Shown here: positions 11,087 through 18,548 of the stretch, one piece after another
Position numbering within the stretch: the stretch's first letter is position 1
How the letters are laid out: every line of letters begins with the position of its first letter
Source: Sandaracinaceae bacterium
GTDB taxonomy: Bacteria; Myxococcota_A; Polyangia; Polyangiales; Sandaracinaceae
Length of the DNA stretch: 64,000 nucleotides
NCBI GenBank assembly: GCA_020633195.1
Contig: JACKEC010000017.1
Location: forward strand, 1 to 64,000
Direction: 5' to 3'
Made by a program: the position numbers and the translations under genes
The notes under the pieces: generated by a model
Seen by the model: only the letters and a program-made list of their open reading frames with translations
Database searches by the model: none
What the model was told of the DNA's origin: nothing

Positions 11087-12295
11087 ATGCGTGTACTGCT
11101 CGCCGACAAGCTCGCTCCCCTCGTCGCCGGTCGACTCCAAGATCTCGGCGCCGAGGTCCACAACGAACCCGGCCTCGACGGCGACGCGCTGACCGCGCGC
11201 CTCGCGGAGCTCGACCCCACCGTGCTCGTCGTGCGCAGCACGAAGGTCACCGAGGCGGACCTGAAGGCCGCGCGCTCGCTCGCGCTCATCGTCCGAGCGG
11301 GCGCCGGCGTGAACACGATCGCGCTCGCGGCGGCCAGCGCGCGCGGGGTCTACGTGACCAACTGCCCGGGCAAGAACGCTTGCGCCGTCGCGGAGCTCAC
11401 GATCGGGCACCTCGTCAACCTCGACCGGCGGATCGCGGACAACGTCGCGTCCCTGCGCGACCACCGGTGGGACAAGAAGACGTTCTCCGTCGCTCGGGGT
11501 CTCCACGGCCGGGCGCTCGCGATCCTCGGGATGGGCGCGATCGGTCGCGAGGTGGCGCACCGCGCGCAGGCGCTCGGCATGCGCGTCCGCGCGTGGTCCC
11601 GCAGCCTCGACGAGGCCACCGCGCGCGCGCTCGGGGTCGAGCGGTGCGACACGCCCGAGGCGGCGGTCGAGGGGGCCGACGCGGTCACCGTCCACCTCGC
11701 GCTCACGCCCGAGACGCGCGGTCGGATCGGCGAGAGCATCTTCGGCGCGATGAAGCCCGGCGCGTACTTCATCAACACGTCCCGCGGCGAGGTGGTCGAC
11801 CACGAGGCGCTCGCGCGGGCGCTCGACCAGAAGGACCTCCGCGCGGGGCTCGACGTCTTCGCCGACGAACCGACGGGCAGCGCCGGGGAGTTCGCCGACG
11901 CGCTCGTCGATCACCCGAACGTCTACGGCACGCACCACATCGGCGCGAGCACGCAGGAGGCGACCGACGCGGTCGGCGAGGAGGTCCTCCACATCGTCGA
12001 CGCGTACGCGCGCGGCGCGCTGATCCCCAACTGCGTCAACCTCGCCGAGGGCACCGAGGCGACCCACACCCTGGTGGTCCGGCACGAGGACCACGTCGGG
12101 GTGCTCGCCGGCGTGCTGTCGATCCTGCGCGAGGCGGGGATGAACGTGCAGGACATGCAGAACATCCTCTTCTCGGGCGGCGACGCCGCGATCGCGCGGA
12201 TCGACCTGGTCGGCGAGCCGAGCCCCGAGGCGGTGTCGCTGATCAAGCGAGCCGCCCACGTCTTCGACGCGTCGATCGGCCCCAAGGCGCGGTAG
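11087..12295 (+). CDS. serA: D-3-phosphoglycerate dehydrogenase-like protein with ACT domain
   Basis: SerA catalyses the first step of serine synthesis, NAD-dependent oxidation of 3-phosphoglycerate. The 402-residue protein shows the 2-hydroxyacid dehydrogenase fold with the NAD-binding 'LGMGAIGREV', the substrate Arg region 'NTSRGEVVDHEAL', the catalytic Glu in 'DVFADEPTG' and the catalytic His in 'THHIGAST'. A C-terminal ACT domain ('VVRHEDHVGVLAGVLSILRE') is the usual serine-feedback module. The intervening domain of long SerA forms is absent. I chose the ATG at 11087 over the in-frame TTG at 11045. The stop codon abuts the repeat element at 12296. Confidence 0.88.
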   Translation: MRVLLADKLAPLVAGRLQDLGAEVHNEPGLDGDALTARLAELDPTVLVVRSTKVTEADLKAARSLALIVRAGAGVNTIALAAASARGVYVTNCPGKNACAVAELTIGHLVNLDRRIADNVASLRDHRWDKKTFSVARGLHGRALAILGMGAIGREVAHRAQALGMRVRAWSRSLDEATARALGVERCDTPEAAVEGADAVTVHLALTPETRGRIGESIFGAMKPGAYFINTSRGEVVDHEALARALDQKDLRAGLDVFADEPTGSAGEFADALVDHPNVYGTHHIGASTQEATDAVGEEVLHIVDAYARGALIPNCVNLAEGTEATHTLVVRHEDHVGVLAGVLSILREAGMNVQDMQNILFSGGDAAIARIDLVGEPSPEAVSLIKRAAHVFDASIGPKAR

Positions 12296-12337
12296 CAGGC
12301 TGCTGAAATGGGCCCGAAGGGACCGTTTCGGAGCCTG
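12296..12337. terminator. Terminator-like hairpin directly after the serA stop
   Basis: The arms CAGGCT/AGCCTG and the inner segments CTGAAATGGGCCC/GGGACCGTTTCGG pair with a few G-U wobbles around a GAAG loop. The hairpin starts at the first base after the stop codon. No T-tract follows, so if it terminates it does so without a classical U-tail. Confidence 0.5.
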
Positions 12338-12516
12338 CTCCGTGCCCGTGCCCGTGCCCCTGCCCGTGCCCGTCCGTAATCCGCGGACCGTCCCCCGTGC
12401 CCGAGCTCGCGCGCATTCTTCGGGAACGGTCGACGGGAACGGTCCGGGCACGGGCACGGGCACGGGCATGCGCGCTTCGCGCGCGGCACGTTTGGCAGGC
12501 AGCTCTTGGCAGCCTG
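12296..12516. repeat. Intergenic inverted-repeat element, copy 1 (CCCGTG/CACGGG family)
   Basis: The element exactly fills the space between the serA stop (12293-12295) and the stop of the convergent lipoprotein gene (12517-12519). Its termini are inverted: CAGGCTGC (12296-12303) and GCAGCCTG (12509-12516). Inside are a left hairpin (12296-12337), a run of CCGTGCC-type hexamers (about 12341-12373), a unique centre, four CGGGCA units (12445-12468), a short GC hairpin (GCGCGCTTCGCGCGC, about 12470-12484) and a right hairpin. The hexamer arms can pair into one long hairpin. A second copy lies at 39185-39476, and a 46-nt module (12445-12490) matches 39405-39450 at 44 positions. Confidence 0.8.
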
Positions 12517-12894
12517 TTAGAGCATCCCGTCGACGCAGGAGTTGATGTACTCGACCCGGTGCGTGGTCGTCTCGCACTCGCGGACCTCGACGGGCTCGAA
12601 CGGCGTGGGACAGGTCCCGCTCGAGTCGTTCCCGCTGACCTGCCAGGTCCCGACCTCGACCTGCTCGCGCGAGCACCCCTCGGGCGCCGGCATGAGGAAC
12701 GGCACGTCCGTCTCGGAGCGCCTCCCCGTCACCTCGGCGCCGGGGCTCGGGCTCGTGCTCGTCGAGTCGGAGAACACGCAGACCTCGAGCGTCCCGAAGC
12801 CGGGGTCGCACGAGCTGGCGTCGGGGTCGCCGCCGGTCCCGCCGGAGCAGCCGACCGAGGCGACGACCAAGAGGACGGGGAGCGCGTGACGCAT
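12517..12894 (-). CDS. Small secreted protein, probable lipoprotein
   Basis: This 125-residue protein has an N-terminal hydrophobic signal (MRHALPVLLVVASVGC) ending in a Cys that fits a weak lipobox (ASVGC, without the usual Leu at -3). The mature part has six Cys, which probably form disulfides ('SCDPGFGTLEVCVF', 'GCSREQVEVGTW', 'ECETTTHRVEYINSC'). No family is recognised. The ATG at 12894 is preferred to the GTG at 12900 because a TAGAGT box ends 6 nt before it. Its stop abuts the repeat element. Confidence 0.7.
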   Translation of the reverse strand: MRHALPVLLVVASVGCSGGTGGDPDASSCDPGFGTLEVCVFSDSTSTSPSPGAEVTGRRSETDVPFLMPAPEGCSREQVEVGTWQVSGNDSSGTCPTPFEPVEVRECETTTHRVEYINSCVDGML

Positions 12895-12900
12895 CCCCAC

Positions 12901-12906
12901 ACTCTA
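12901..12906 (-). promoter_or_regulatory. Candidate -10 box overlapping the upstream stop codon
   Basis: TAGAGT on the minus strand ends 6 nt before the ATG at 12894. Its first three bases are also the stop codon (TAG) of the 75-residue gene upstream. The small lipoprotein could thus have its own leaderless promoter. Confidence 0.4.
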
Positions 12907-13131
12907 CCCGCGACGGCGCTCGGCGATCACGGCCACGAGCACCGCCCGGACCGTCCGCTCGTCGTGGCCCTGGAGGAAGCCGACGCGATCGACGAGATAG
13001 CTCAGCCCCGCGTCGTGCAGCTCCTGCGGCCCGAACGGGCACGACAGCGCGCCCTGGTGCAGGCGCCTCAAGAGGTTCTCGAGGTCGCGGGTCTGGAGCC
13101 GCGTCAGCGCGCGCCCGGCTTCGTGGGCCAT
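12904..13131 (-). CDS. Small helical protein of unknown function
   Basis: The 75-residue protein is hydrophilic and helical (MAHEAGRALTRLQTRDLENL...), with no membrane segment and one Cys. No family is recognised. It lies between the QueA-like gene (20 nt upstream) and the small lipoprotein gene, all on the minus strand. TAAGCG at 13138-13143 ends 6 nt before its ATG and may be a weak -10 box. It is accepted as real for its codon pattern, clean start and tight spacing. Confidence 0.65.
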   Translation of the reverse strand: MAHEAGRALTRLQTRDLENLLRRLHQGALSCPFGPQELHDAGLSYLVDRVGFLQGHDERTVRAVLVAVIAERRRG

Positions 13132-13151
13132 GCGGTGCGCTTACCTCGCGC

Positions 13152-14201
13152 TCAGGTCACGAGCCAGCTGTCGCCGAGCTCGTGGCCGAGGTAGCCGAGC
13201 TCCGCGGAGCGCCGCACCGCCGCGTCGAGGAGCGCCGCCGGGGCGAACGCGCAGAGGAGCTGGAAGTGCGAGCTCGCCGGGTCGTGGGCGCCCGTCAGCA
13301 GCGCGTCGACGACGGCCCTCCGAGTACGGGGGCCGAGGACGAGGTCGGTCTCGAACACGCCCGGCCGGAGCGCGCCGAGGTCCCTGGCGTTCCCCTCGAG
13401 CGCGCGGGTCGTCGAGGTCCCCACCGCCACCACCCGCCGGCCCTCGCGCCGCGCCCGCGCCACCGCGCGCGCCGTCGCCTCGGGCAGCTCGTAGCGCTCG
13501 GGCAGGGGCAGGCGCGCGTCGAGCGCGGGGTCGCCCGTCGCGCTCAGCCCGGCCGCGTGGGTGAGCGTCACGATCTGCGCCCCCGCCCGCCGGAGCGCGC
13601 TCAGGGCCCCCGTCGAGAGCGGCCGGCCCGCGCTCGGTGGCTCGACCGACCACGGCCGACCTGCGTACGGCGTCTGCACCTCGGCGAGCTCGAGGTCTCG
13701 CGCGACGTAGCTGTACTGGACGGGGCGACCGCCCGCGTAGAGGAGCCGCCAGAACGCGTCGCCGCCCGGCTCGAAGTCCACGTGGACGAGCCGCGCGGCG
13801 CGGGGGTCGACCGCGCGCACGGTCGCCGACAGCTCGCCGAGCGCGATCCGATCGCCCGGCGCGAGGACGGGCGGCGCGGGCCGTCGATCCGTGTCGTCGC
13901 GCCAGCTCCCCTCCCCGAACAGCACCGCCCACCACGAGCCGTCGGCTCGCTCCGAGAGGAGACGCAGCTCGACCGCGCGCCCCGCGGCGGTCCCGCGCAG
14001 CGAGGCGGGCAGCGTCGCGGCGTCGTTGAGCACCCAGACGTCGCCGGGTCGGACGTGGTCCGAGAGGGCGTCGAACGCGCCGTCCTCGAGGGCGCCCGTC
14101 GCGGTGTCGATGTGCAACAGACGTTGATGGCCGACCCCGCGTCGAGGGGCGCTCGCGGCCCGGAGCCCCGGCGTCGCTTCCAGCTTTCGCGCGGCCCCCA
14201 T
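13152..14201 (-). CDS. QueA-like S-adenosylmethionine:tRNA ribosyltransferase-isomerase family protein
   Basis: The family enzyme QueA transfers and isomerises the ribosyl group of SAM onto 7-aminomethyl-7-deazaguanine in tRNA to make epoxyqueuosine. This 349-residue protein has the family layout ('RPGDVWVLNDAATLPASLRG', 'VHVDFEPGGDAFWRLLYAGG', 'VAVGTSTTRALEG'). Several signature segments differ from canonical QueA as I recall them: the 'PTAGLHFT' region reads 'PSAGRPLS' and the 'TNFHLPKSTL' region reads 'SSHFQLLCAF'. It is therefore best called QueA-like, and the substrate may differ. No other queuosine gene is in the window. The ATG overlaps the SDR stop by 1 nt (TGATG). Confidence 0.75.
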   Translation of the reverse strand: MGAARKLEATPGLRAASAPRRGVGHQRLLHIDTATGALEDGAFDALSDHVRPGDVWVLNDAATLPASLRGTAAGRAVELRLLSERADGSWWAVLFGEGSWRDDTDRRPAPPVLAPGDRIALGELSATVRAVDPRAARLVHVDFEPGGDAFWRLLYAGGRPVQYSYVARDLELAEVQTPYAGRPWSVEPPSAGRPLSTGALSALRRAGAQIVTLTHAAGLSATGDPALDARLPLPERYELPEATARAVARARREGRRVVAVGTSTTRALEGNARDLGALRPGVFETDLVLGPRTRRAVVDALLTGAHDPASSHFQLLCAFAPAALLDAAVRRSAELGYLGHELGDSWLVT

Positions 14202-14932
14202 CAGAGCGCTCCCGCCGGGCTGAGCGTGGCCGCGACCACCCGGGCGCCGCTCGGCGCGGGGGCCTGCTCGATCAGCGTGACGAGCCGCGCCGCCACGTCC
14301 GCCGGGCGCGCGAGGGTGGCCGGGTCGGCGTCGGGGATCGCGTCCGCGTGCATGGTCGTGTCCATCTCGCCCGGGTCGACCGCGAGCACTCGGACCCCCG
14401 TCCCGTCGAGCTCCGCGGCCCAGATCCGCGACAGGTGATCGAGGCCCGCCTTCGAGACGCCGTAGGCGCCCCACGCCGGGTAGGCCTCGACCGACGCGTC
14501 GGAGCTGACGTGGAGGATCAGCCCCGCGCCCCGCGCGACCATCGAGCCGACGACCGCCCGGGTCAGCCGGAACGCGCCCACGAGGTTCACCGCGAGGGCC
14601 TCCTCGAGCTCCTCGTCGGTGGTCTCGACGAGCGGCTTGAGCGGCACCGGGCCCAGCGTGCTGGCGTTGTGCACCACCGCGTCGATGGGCCCGACCATCG
14701 CCGCCGCCGCGCCCGCGATGCGCGCGGCCGCGCCCGGCTCGCCGACGTCGGCGACGAGCGCGTGCGCGTCGCCTCCGCCCTCGCGGATCGCGCGCGCCGC
14801 GTCGAGCAGCGGCCCCTCGGTCCGCGCCACCATCACCACCCGGTGGCCCCGCGCGGCGAGCGCCTCGGACAGGGCTCGGCCGAGCCCTCGGCTCCCTCCG
14901 GTGATCAGGACGCTCTTCTTCGCTTCGGTCAT
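14201..14932 (-). CDS. Short-chain dehydrogenase/reductase
   Basis: This is a classical NAD(P)-dependent SDR of 243 residues. The cofactor loop is 'TGGSRGLGRAL' near the N-terminus, 'HNAS' replaces NNAG at the end of strand 4, and the catalytic Ser and YxxxK are in 'HVSSDAS' and 'YGVSK'. The Arg after the glycine motif and 'ARTEG' suggest NADPH preference (inference). The substrate is unknown. The gene is transcribed with the QueA-like gene (1-nt overlap) and is divergent from the XRE-cupin gene, 89 nt away, which might regulate it. A GA-rich Shine-Dalgarno sequence precedes the ATG. Confidence 0.88.
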   Translation of the reverse strand: MTEAKKSVLITGGSRGLGRALSEALAARGHRVVMVARTEGPLLDAARAIREGGGDAHALVADVGEPGAAARIAGAAAAMVGPIDAVVHNASTLGPVPLKPLVETTDEELEEALAVNLVGAFRLTRAVVGSMVARGAGLILHVSSDASVEAYPAWGAYGVSKAGLDHLSRIWAAELDGTGVRVLAVDPGEMDTTMHADAIPDADPATLARPADVAARLVTLIEQAPAPSGARVVAATLSPAGAL

Positions 14933-15021
14933 GTCGTCTTCCTCCCGAAGCCAGCATGCGTCCGCCTGTCCACAGCGTTGACGCCGGTGCTAATCTGTTG
15001 GCAAACGACTCACGGGGTGAC

Positions 15022-15594
15022 ATGACCGAGACGAACCTGAGCGAGCGCCTGGCCGACAACGTGAGGCAGCTGCGGGCAGCCCGCGCGAAGACCCAGCAGC
15101 AGATGGCCAAGCTCGCGGGGGTCCCCCGCGCGACCTGGGCGAACCTGGAGTCGGGCGCCGCGAACCCGACGCTGTCGGTGCTCCACGCGGCGGCGGCGGC
15201 GCTCGGCGTCTCGCTCGAGGAGCTGCTCGCCCCGCCGCGCGCGACGGGGCGCCACTACCCGCGCGCGGAGCTCAAGGAGCGGCAGCGGGGGCAGGTCCAG
15301 ATCCGCAAGCTGCTGCCCGACCCGGTGCCGGGGATGGACATCGAGCGCCTCGAGCTGCCCGAGGGGGCGCGGATGACGGGCGTGCCCCACACCCCCGGCA
15401 CGCGCGAGTACCTCGCCTGCGAGCGAGGTCGGATCCTGCTGGTCGCGAGCGGCGACCGCTACGAGCTCGAGGCGGGGGACGTGGTCGCGTTCCGCGGTGA
15501 CCAGCGCCACTCGTATGGGAACGCGGGATCGGGCGTCGCGATCGGCTACTCGGTGGTGATGCTGGTCTCGCCCCTCGCAGTGGCCAGCGGGTGA
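15022..15594 (+). CDS. XRE-family transcriptional regulator with cupin domain
   Basis: The 190-residue protein has an N-terminal helix-turn-helix of the XRE type (about 8-65: 'KTQQQMAKLAGVPRATWANL'). A C-terminal cupin domain (about 110-185) carries the two cupin segments ('GTREYLACERGRILL', 'ELEAGDVVAFRGDQRHSY') and probably binds a small ligand or metal. Proteins of this build often repress metabolic genes next to them. The ATG at 15022 is preceded by GGGGTGA and begins the domain; an upstream in-frame start would overlap the divergent promoter region. The likely target is its own gene and/or the divergent SDR-QueA-like operon (inference). Confidence 0.88.
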   Translation: MTETNLSERLADNVRQLRAARAKTQQQMAKLAGVPRATWANLESGAANPTLSVLHAAAAALGVSLEELLAPPRATGRHYPRAELKERQRGQVQIRKLLPDPVPGMDIERLELPEGARMTGVPHTPGTREYLACERGRILLVASGDRYELEAGDVVAFRGDQRHSYGNAGSGVAIGYSVVMLVSPLAVASG

Positions 15595-15634
15595 CCGCAT
15601 CGGATAACATCGCGAGATTCACGTGAGGTACCCG

Positions 15635-17491
15635 ATGCATCGAATTCGACTTTCCCTGACTTTGCTCGCCACGGCGGCGCTGCTCGCGGCGTGCGCCAAC
15701 GAGATGCCCTTCGACCCGATGGACCCGACCCTCGACGGCGCGCGCCTCGTGATCGTCGGCTCCCCGGCCGTCACCCTCCGCTACGGCGAGATGGCGGACC
15801 TGCCCGTGCGCTACGAGCGCGCCGACGGCAGCGTCATCGAGAACGCGCCGATCGACTACGCGATCGTCGGCACCCCGAACGGGTCGATGCTCGCCGCGCT
15901 CCAGACCGTCACCGACGTCGCGGGCAACGCCTCCGTCGGCCTGACCTCCGGCAGCGCCGACGCGATGTTCGACGTCGAGGTGACCCCGCCGGTCGGCGAC
16001 TCGGTCGTGTTCAGCGTCGCGGTCAGCGACTCCGATCTCGGCAGCATCACGGTCACGATGACCTACGCGGGCAGCCGCACGCTGTCGCGCTTCGACGCGT
16101 TCCTCTTCGACGGCGCGAGCTGCGCGGGGATGGACCCGAACGCGCTGCCCACCGCGCTCCGCTCGGCCCCGAGCGTCAGCTCGATCACGGCGATGCCCGC
16201 GTTCGCCGGCGTCCCGGTCGGCAGCAGCTACGCGGTCGCGGTCGTCGCGCGCAGCGCCACCAACATCTCGGCGTTCGGATGCCGCGACATGATCTCGGTG
16301 GTCGCGCGGCAGGACACGCCCGTGAACATCACGCTCATGGAGCTCGACATCCCGCCGGACTTCACGGGCGTGTGGGATCTCGACAACCGCCTCGACTTCG
16401 GCGGCGCGCTGCCGCCGAGCGTGGAGACGTTCCTGAACGTCCTCGACGAGCTCACCGACGACAGCGCCCTCAGCGGCGACTTCGGCCCTGGCGGCGACTC
16501 GGACGGCGACGGCGTGTGGCCCGAGTACGGCCAGGACCCGGGCGCGTTCGTGGTCGACCTCGTCATGCGTCAGACCTGCCACTGGACCTGCGCGACGGGG
16601 GAGGACTACAGCACCTGCTCGTCCACCGACCACCGCCTCGGCGACCTGCGCAGCCTCTACGTCCAGGACTTCACCAGCTGGGACGGCGCGCAGTCGCGCT
16701 TCTTCGGCGGCTGCGGCGGCTGGACGTTCATCCACGAGGACATCCAGACCCGCATCAACGACCTGGCCCCCGACTTCGTCACCGACTGGCTGATGCTCGC
16801 CGGCGACCTCTCGCGCGCGATCACGCAGGCGCACATCCTCTCGGTGCTGACCATCAACGCGCCCGCCGCGGGCAGCGAGTTCGACCTGCCGATGTCGCAC
16901 GAGCTCGTGTCGATGGTGGTGCCGATCCACAACCCGCTCTCCGACCCGCCCGGGATGGTGTCCGAGTACACGTTCGCGCTCGCCGACGCGGGCTTCACGA
17001 GCCTCGAGGTCACCGACATCACGCGCGTGACGGGCACGACCCTCTCGATCCCGTCGCACCAGTTCAACCTGAACTGGGGCCGGCTCACCCTCTACATCTA
17101 CCGGGAGATCATCCTCCGCGAGGTGTTCGGCGTGGGCAGCACGGGCGAGCTGCTCGGCACCTGGATCAACTGCATGAACGTGGGCCAGAGCCTGCGCGAC
17201 TCGCTCGACGGCTACATCGGCGCGGGCAGCGGCCCCAACGCGATGGCGCTCGCCGGGTACTGCGACGCGGCGCTCACCGCGGCCGGCGACGCGCTCGAGG
17301 GCGCGATCGGCGACGCGCTCGACTCGGAGGGCACGCTCACGCTCATGGGCACCGCCGACGGCATGGACATCGACATGGAGACCGGCCGGGTCGGCAGCCT
17401 CGTCAACGGCATGTGGTCCGGCTCGTTCGGCGAGGACACGATGACGATGACGATCGACGGCACCTTCACCGGCGAGCGTCGCGCGCCCTGA
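15635..17491 (+). CDS. Large lipoprotein of unknown function with Ig-like N-terminal part
   Basis: The 618-residue protein begins with a lipoprotein signal (lipobox LLAAC). Residues about 35-120 resemble a bacterial Ig-like fold ('GEMADLPVRYERADGSVI', 'TVTDVAGNASVGLTSGSA'). The long C-terminal region has 'FTGVWDLDNRLDF', Cys-rich loops and a final beta-hairpin ('SLVNGMWSGSFGEDTMT'). Its C-terminal half resembles the lipoprotein at 20182-21669 in order of motifs: a WDL/WTM strand, a helical block, 'RLTLYIY' versus 'RLTIYY', and a closing W-x-G strand. No enzymatic motif is visible. The ATG at 15635 has an AGG motif upstream; the in-frame GTG at 15623 is an alternative. The 3' end overlaps the convergent hydrolase gene by 26 nt. 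Confidence 0.78.
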   Translation: MHRIRLSLTLLATAALLAACANEMPFDPMDPTLDGARLVIVGSPAVTLRYGEMADLPVRYERADGSVIENAPIDYAIVGTPNGSMLAALQTVTDVAGNASVGLTSGSADAMFDVEVTPPVGDSVVFSVAVSDSDLGSITVTMTYAGSRTLSRFDAFLFDGASCAGMDPNALPTALRSAPSVSSITAMPAFAGVPVGSSYAVAVVARSATNISAFGCRDMISVVARQDTPVNITLMELDIPPDFTGVWDLDNRLDFGGALPPSVETFLNVLDELTDDSALSGDFGPGGDSDGDGVWPEYGQDPGAFVVDLVMRQTCHWTCATGEDYSTCSSTDHRLGDLRSLYVQDFTSWDGAQSRFFGGCGGWTFIHEDIQTRINDLAPDFVTDWLMLAGDLSRAITQAHILSVLTINAPAAGSEFDLPMSHELVSMVVPIHNPLSDPPGMVSEYTFALADAGFTSLEVTDITRVTGTTLSIPSHQFNLNWGRLTLYIYREIILREVFGVGSTGELLGTWINCMNVGQSLRDSLDGYIGAGSGPNAMALAGYCDAALTAAGDALEGAIGDALDSEGTLTLMGTADGMDIDMETGRVGSLVNGMWSGSFGEDTMTMTIDGTFTGERRAP

Positions 17492-18518
17492 GCCAGTCCA
17501 CGCACGCGCGAGCCACGCGCTCGTCGTAGGAGCCTCGCCCGTACTGGGCGAGGCTCTCTTCGTTCGAAGCGTGGCGCGTGAACGCGTGATCCAGCCCGTC
17601 GAGCCAGCGCACCTCGCCGGGCAGCTCGCGCGGCTCCTCGTCCCCGACCACCCAGTCGTGCTCGCCCATCACGACGAGGACCGGGGCGTCCACCGCCGCC
17701 CACGCGGCGCGGAGGTCGACGGCGTCGAGCTCCTCGTGGAAGCGCGCCGGTCGGCCCGGCGGCCACGCGACGGGGCCCTCCACGGGGGCGGCGTTTCGCA
17801 AGCGGAGTTGACGGTCCCGGCTGGCCCGGAGGCACTCCGACCACCGCCGCGAGCTGGTGCCGTAGACGATGAGGCCGTCGGCGAGGTCGGCGAGCATCGG
17901 CGCGTGCATTCCCCCCACGCTGTGGCCGAACAAGACCAGCGGGCGTGCCTCGCCGAGGTCCGCGAGCGCGTCGCGGTAGGCGCGCTGCTCGTCGAGGAAG
18001 CCCGCCGACGGTGGCCCCGGGCTGTCCCCGAGGCCGGGGCGCTCGACGCGGAGCGTGGCGACGCCGCCCGCCGCGAGATCGGCGACGAACCGGGCCGCGG
18101 GGTGCGCCTCGCGCAGGGCGTAGTCCACGCTCTCGCGGTCGATCCCCGGGAGGATCACCACCACGACGTCGGCGCCTCCGTCGGGCTCGACGTGGATCGT
18201 CCGCAGCCCCGCGCTCGCCCCGTACGTGACGCGCGCCCCGGGGACCGCCTCCGCCGGGAACGGCACGTACGCGACCTCCACGTCGCGGGGCTCGCCGTCG
18301 CGCACGAGCCGCAGCCCGAGGTCCGCGCCGGCGTGGGCGCGAGCGGCGTCGACGAGCTCGGCGACGGTGGCGACCGGCTCGCCGAAGGCCTCGATCCGAT
18401 CGCCCGGCTCGGCCCCCGCTCGCTCGGCCATCGAGCCCGGCCAGACCCGCTGGATCTCCACGCCCTCGTCCCCGTCGCGGACGGCGGCGCCGAGGAAGCA
18501 GCGGCGGGGGAGCTCCAC
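17466..18518 (-). CDS. PDZ-domain alpha/beta hydrolase
   Basis: The 350-residue protein joins an N-terminal PDZ-like domain (about 1-85: 'GVEIQRVWPGSMAERAGAEPGDRIEAF') to an alpha/beta hydrolase domain. The latter has the nucleophile elbow GHSVGG, an acid in 'GEHDWVV' and a His in 'DGLDHAF', so the catalytic triad looks complete. There is no signal peptide, so it is probably cytoplasmic. A PDZ fused in front of a hydrolase suggests recognition of a peptide or protein terminus, but the substrate is unknown. The GTG start at 18518 is supported by a TACGCT box 6 nt upstream. Divergent from the 2-hydroxyacid dehydrogenase gene. Confidence 0.82.
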   Translation of the reverse strand: MELPRRCFLGAAVRDGDEGVEIQRVWPGSMAERAGAEPGDRIEAFGEPVATVAELVDAARAHAGADLGLRLVRDGEPRDVEVAYVPFPAEAVPGARVTYGASAGLRTIHVEPDGGADVVVVILPGIDRESVDYALREAHPAARFVADLAAGGVATLRVERPGLGDSPGPPSAGFLDEQRAYRDALADLGEARPLVLFGHSVGGMHAPMLADLADGLIVYGTSSRRWSECLRASRDRQLRLRNAAPVEGPVAWPPGRPARFHEELDAVDLRAAWAAVDAPVLVVMGEHDWVVGDEEPRELPGEVRWLDGLDHAFTRHASNEESLAQYGRGSYDERVARACVDWLRARDARR

Positions 18519-18524
18519 GCCGGC

Positions 18525-18530
18525 AGCGTA
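18525..18530 (-). promoter_or_regulatory. Candidate -10 box of the PDZ-hydrolase gene
   Basis: TACGCT on the minus strand ends 6 nt before the GTG at 18518, consistent with a leaderless transcript. The whole divergent gap is only 30 nt. Confidence 0.4.
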
Positions 18531-18548
18531 GCGCCGTGTGACTGTGGA

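Noticed and set aside
14956..15021. Upstream extension of the XRE-cupin gene
   Set aside because: The extra 22 residues precede a good Shine-Dalgarno and ATG and fall in the divergent promoter region.
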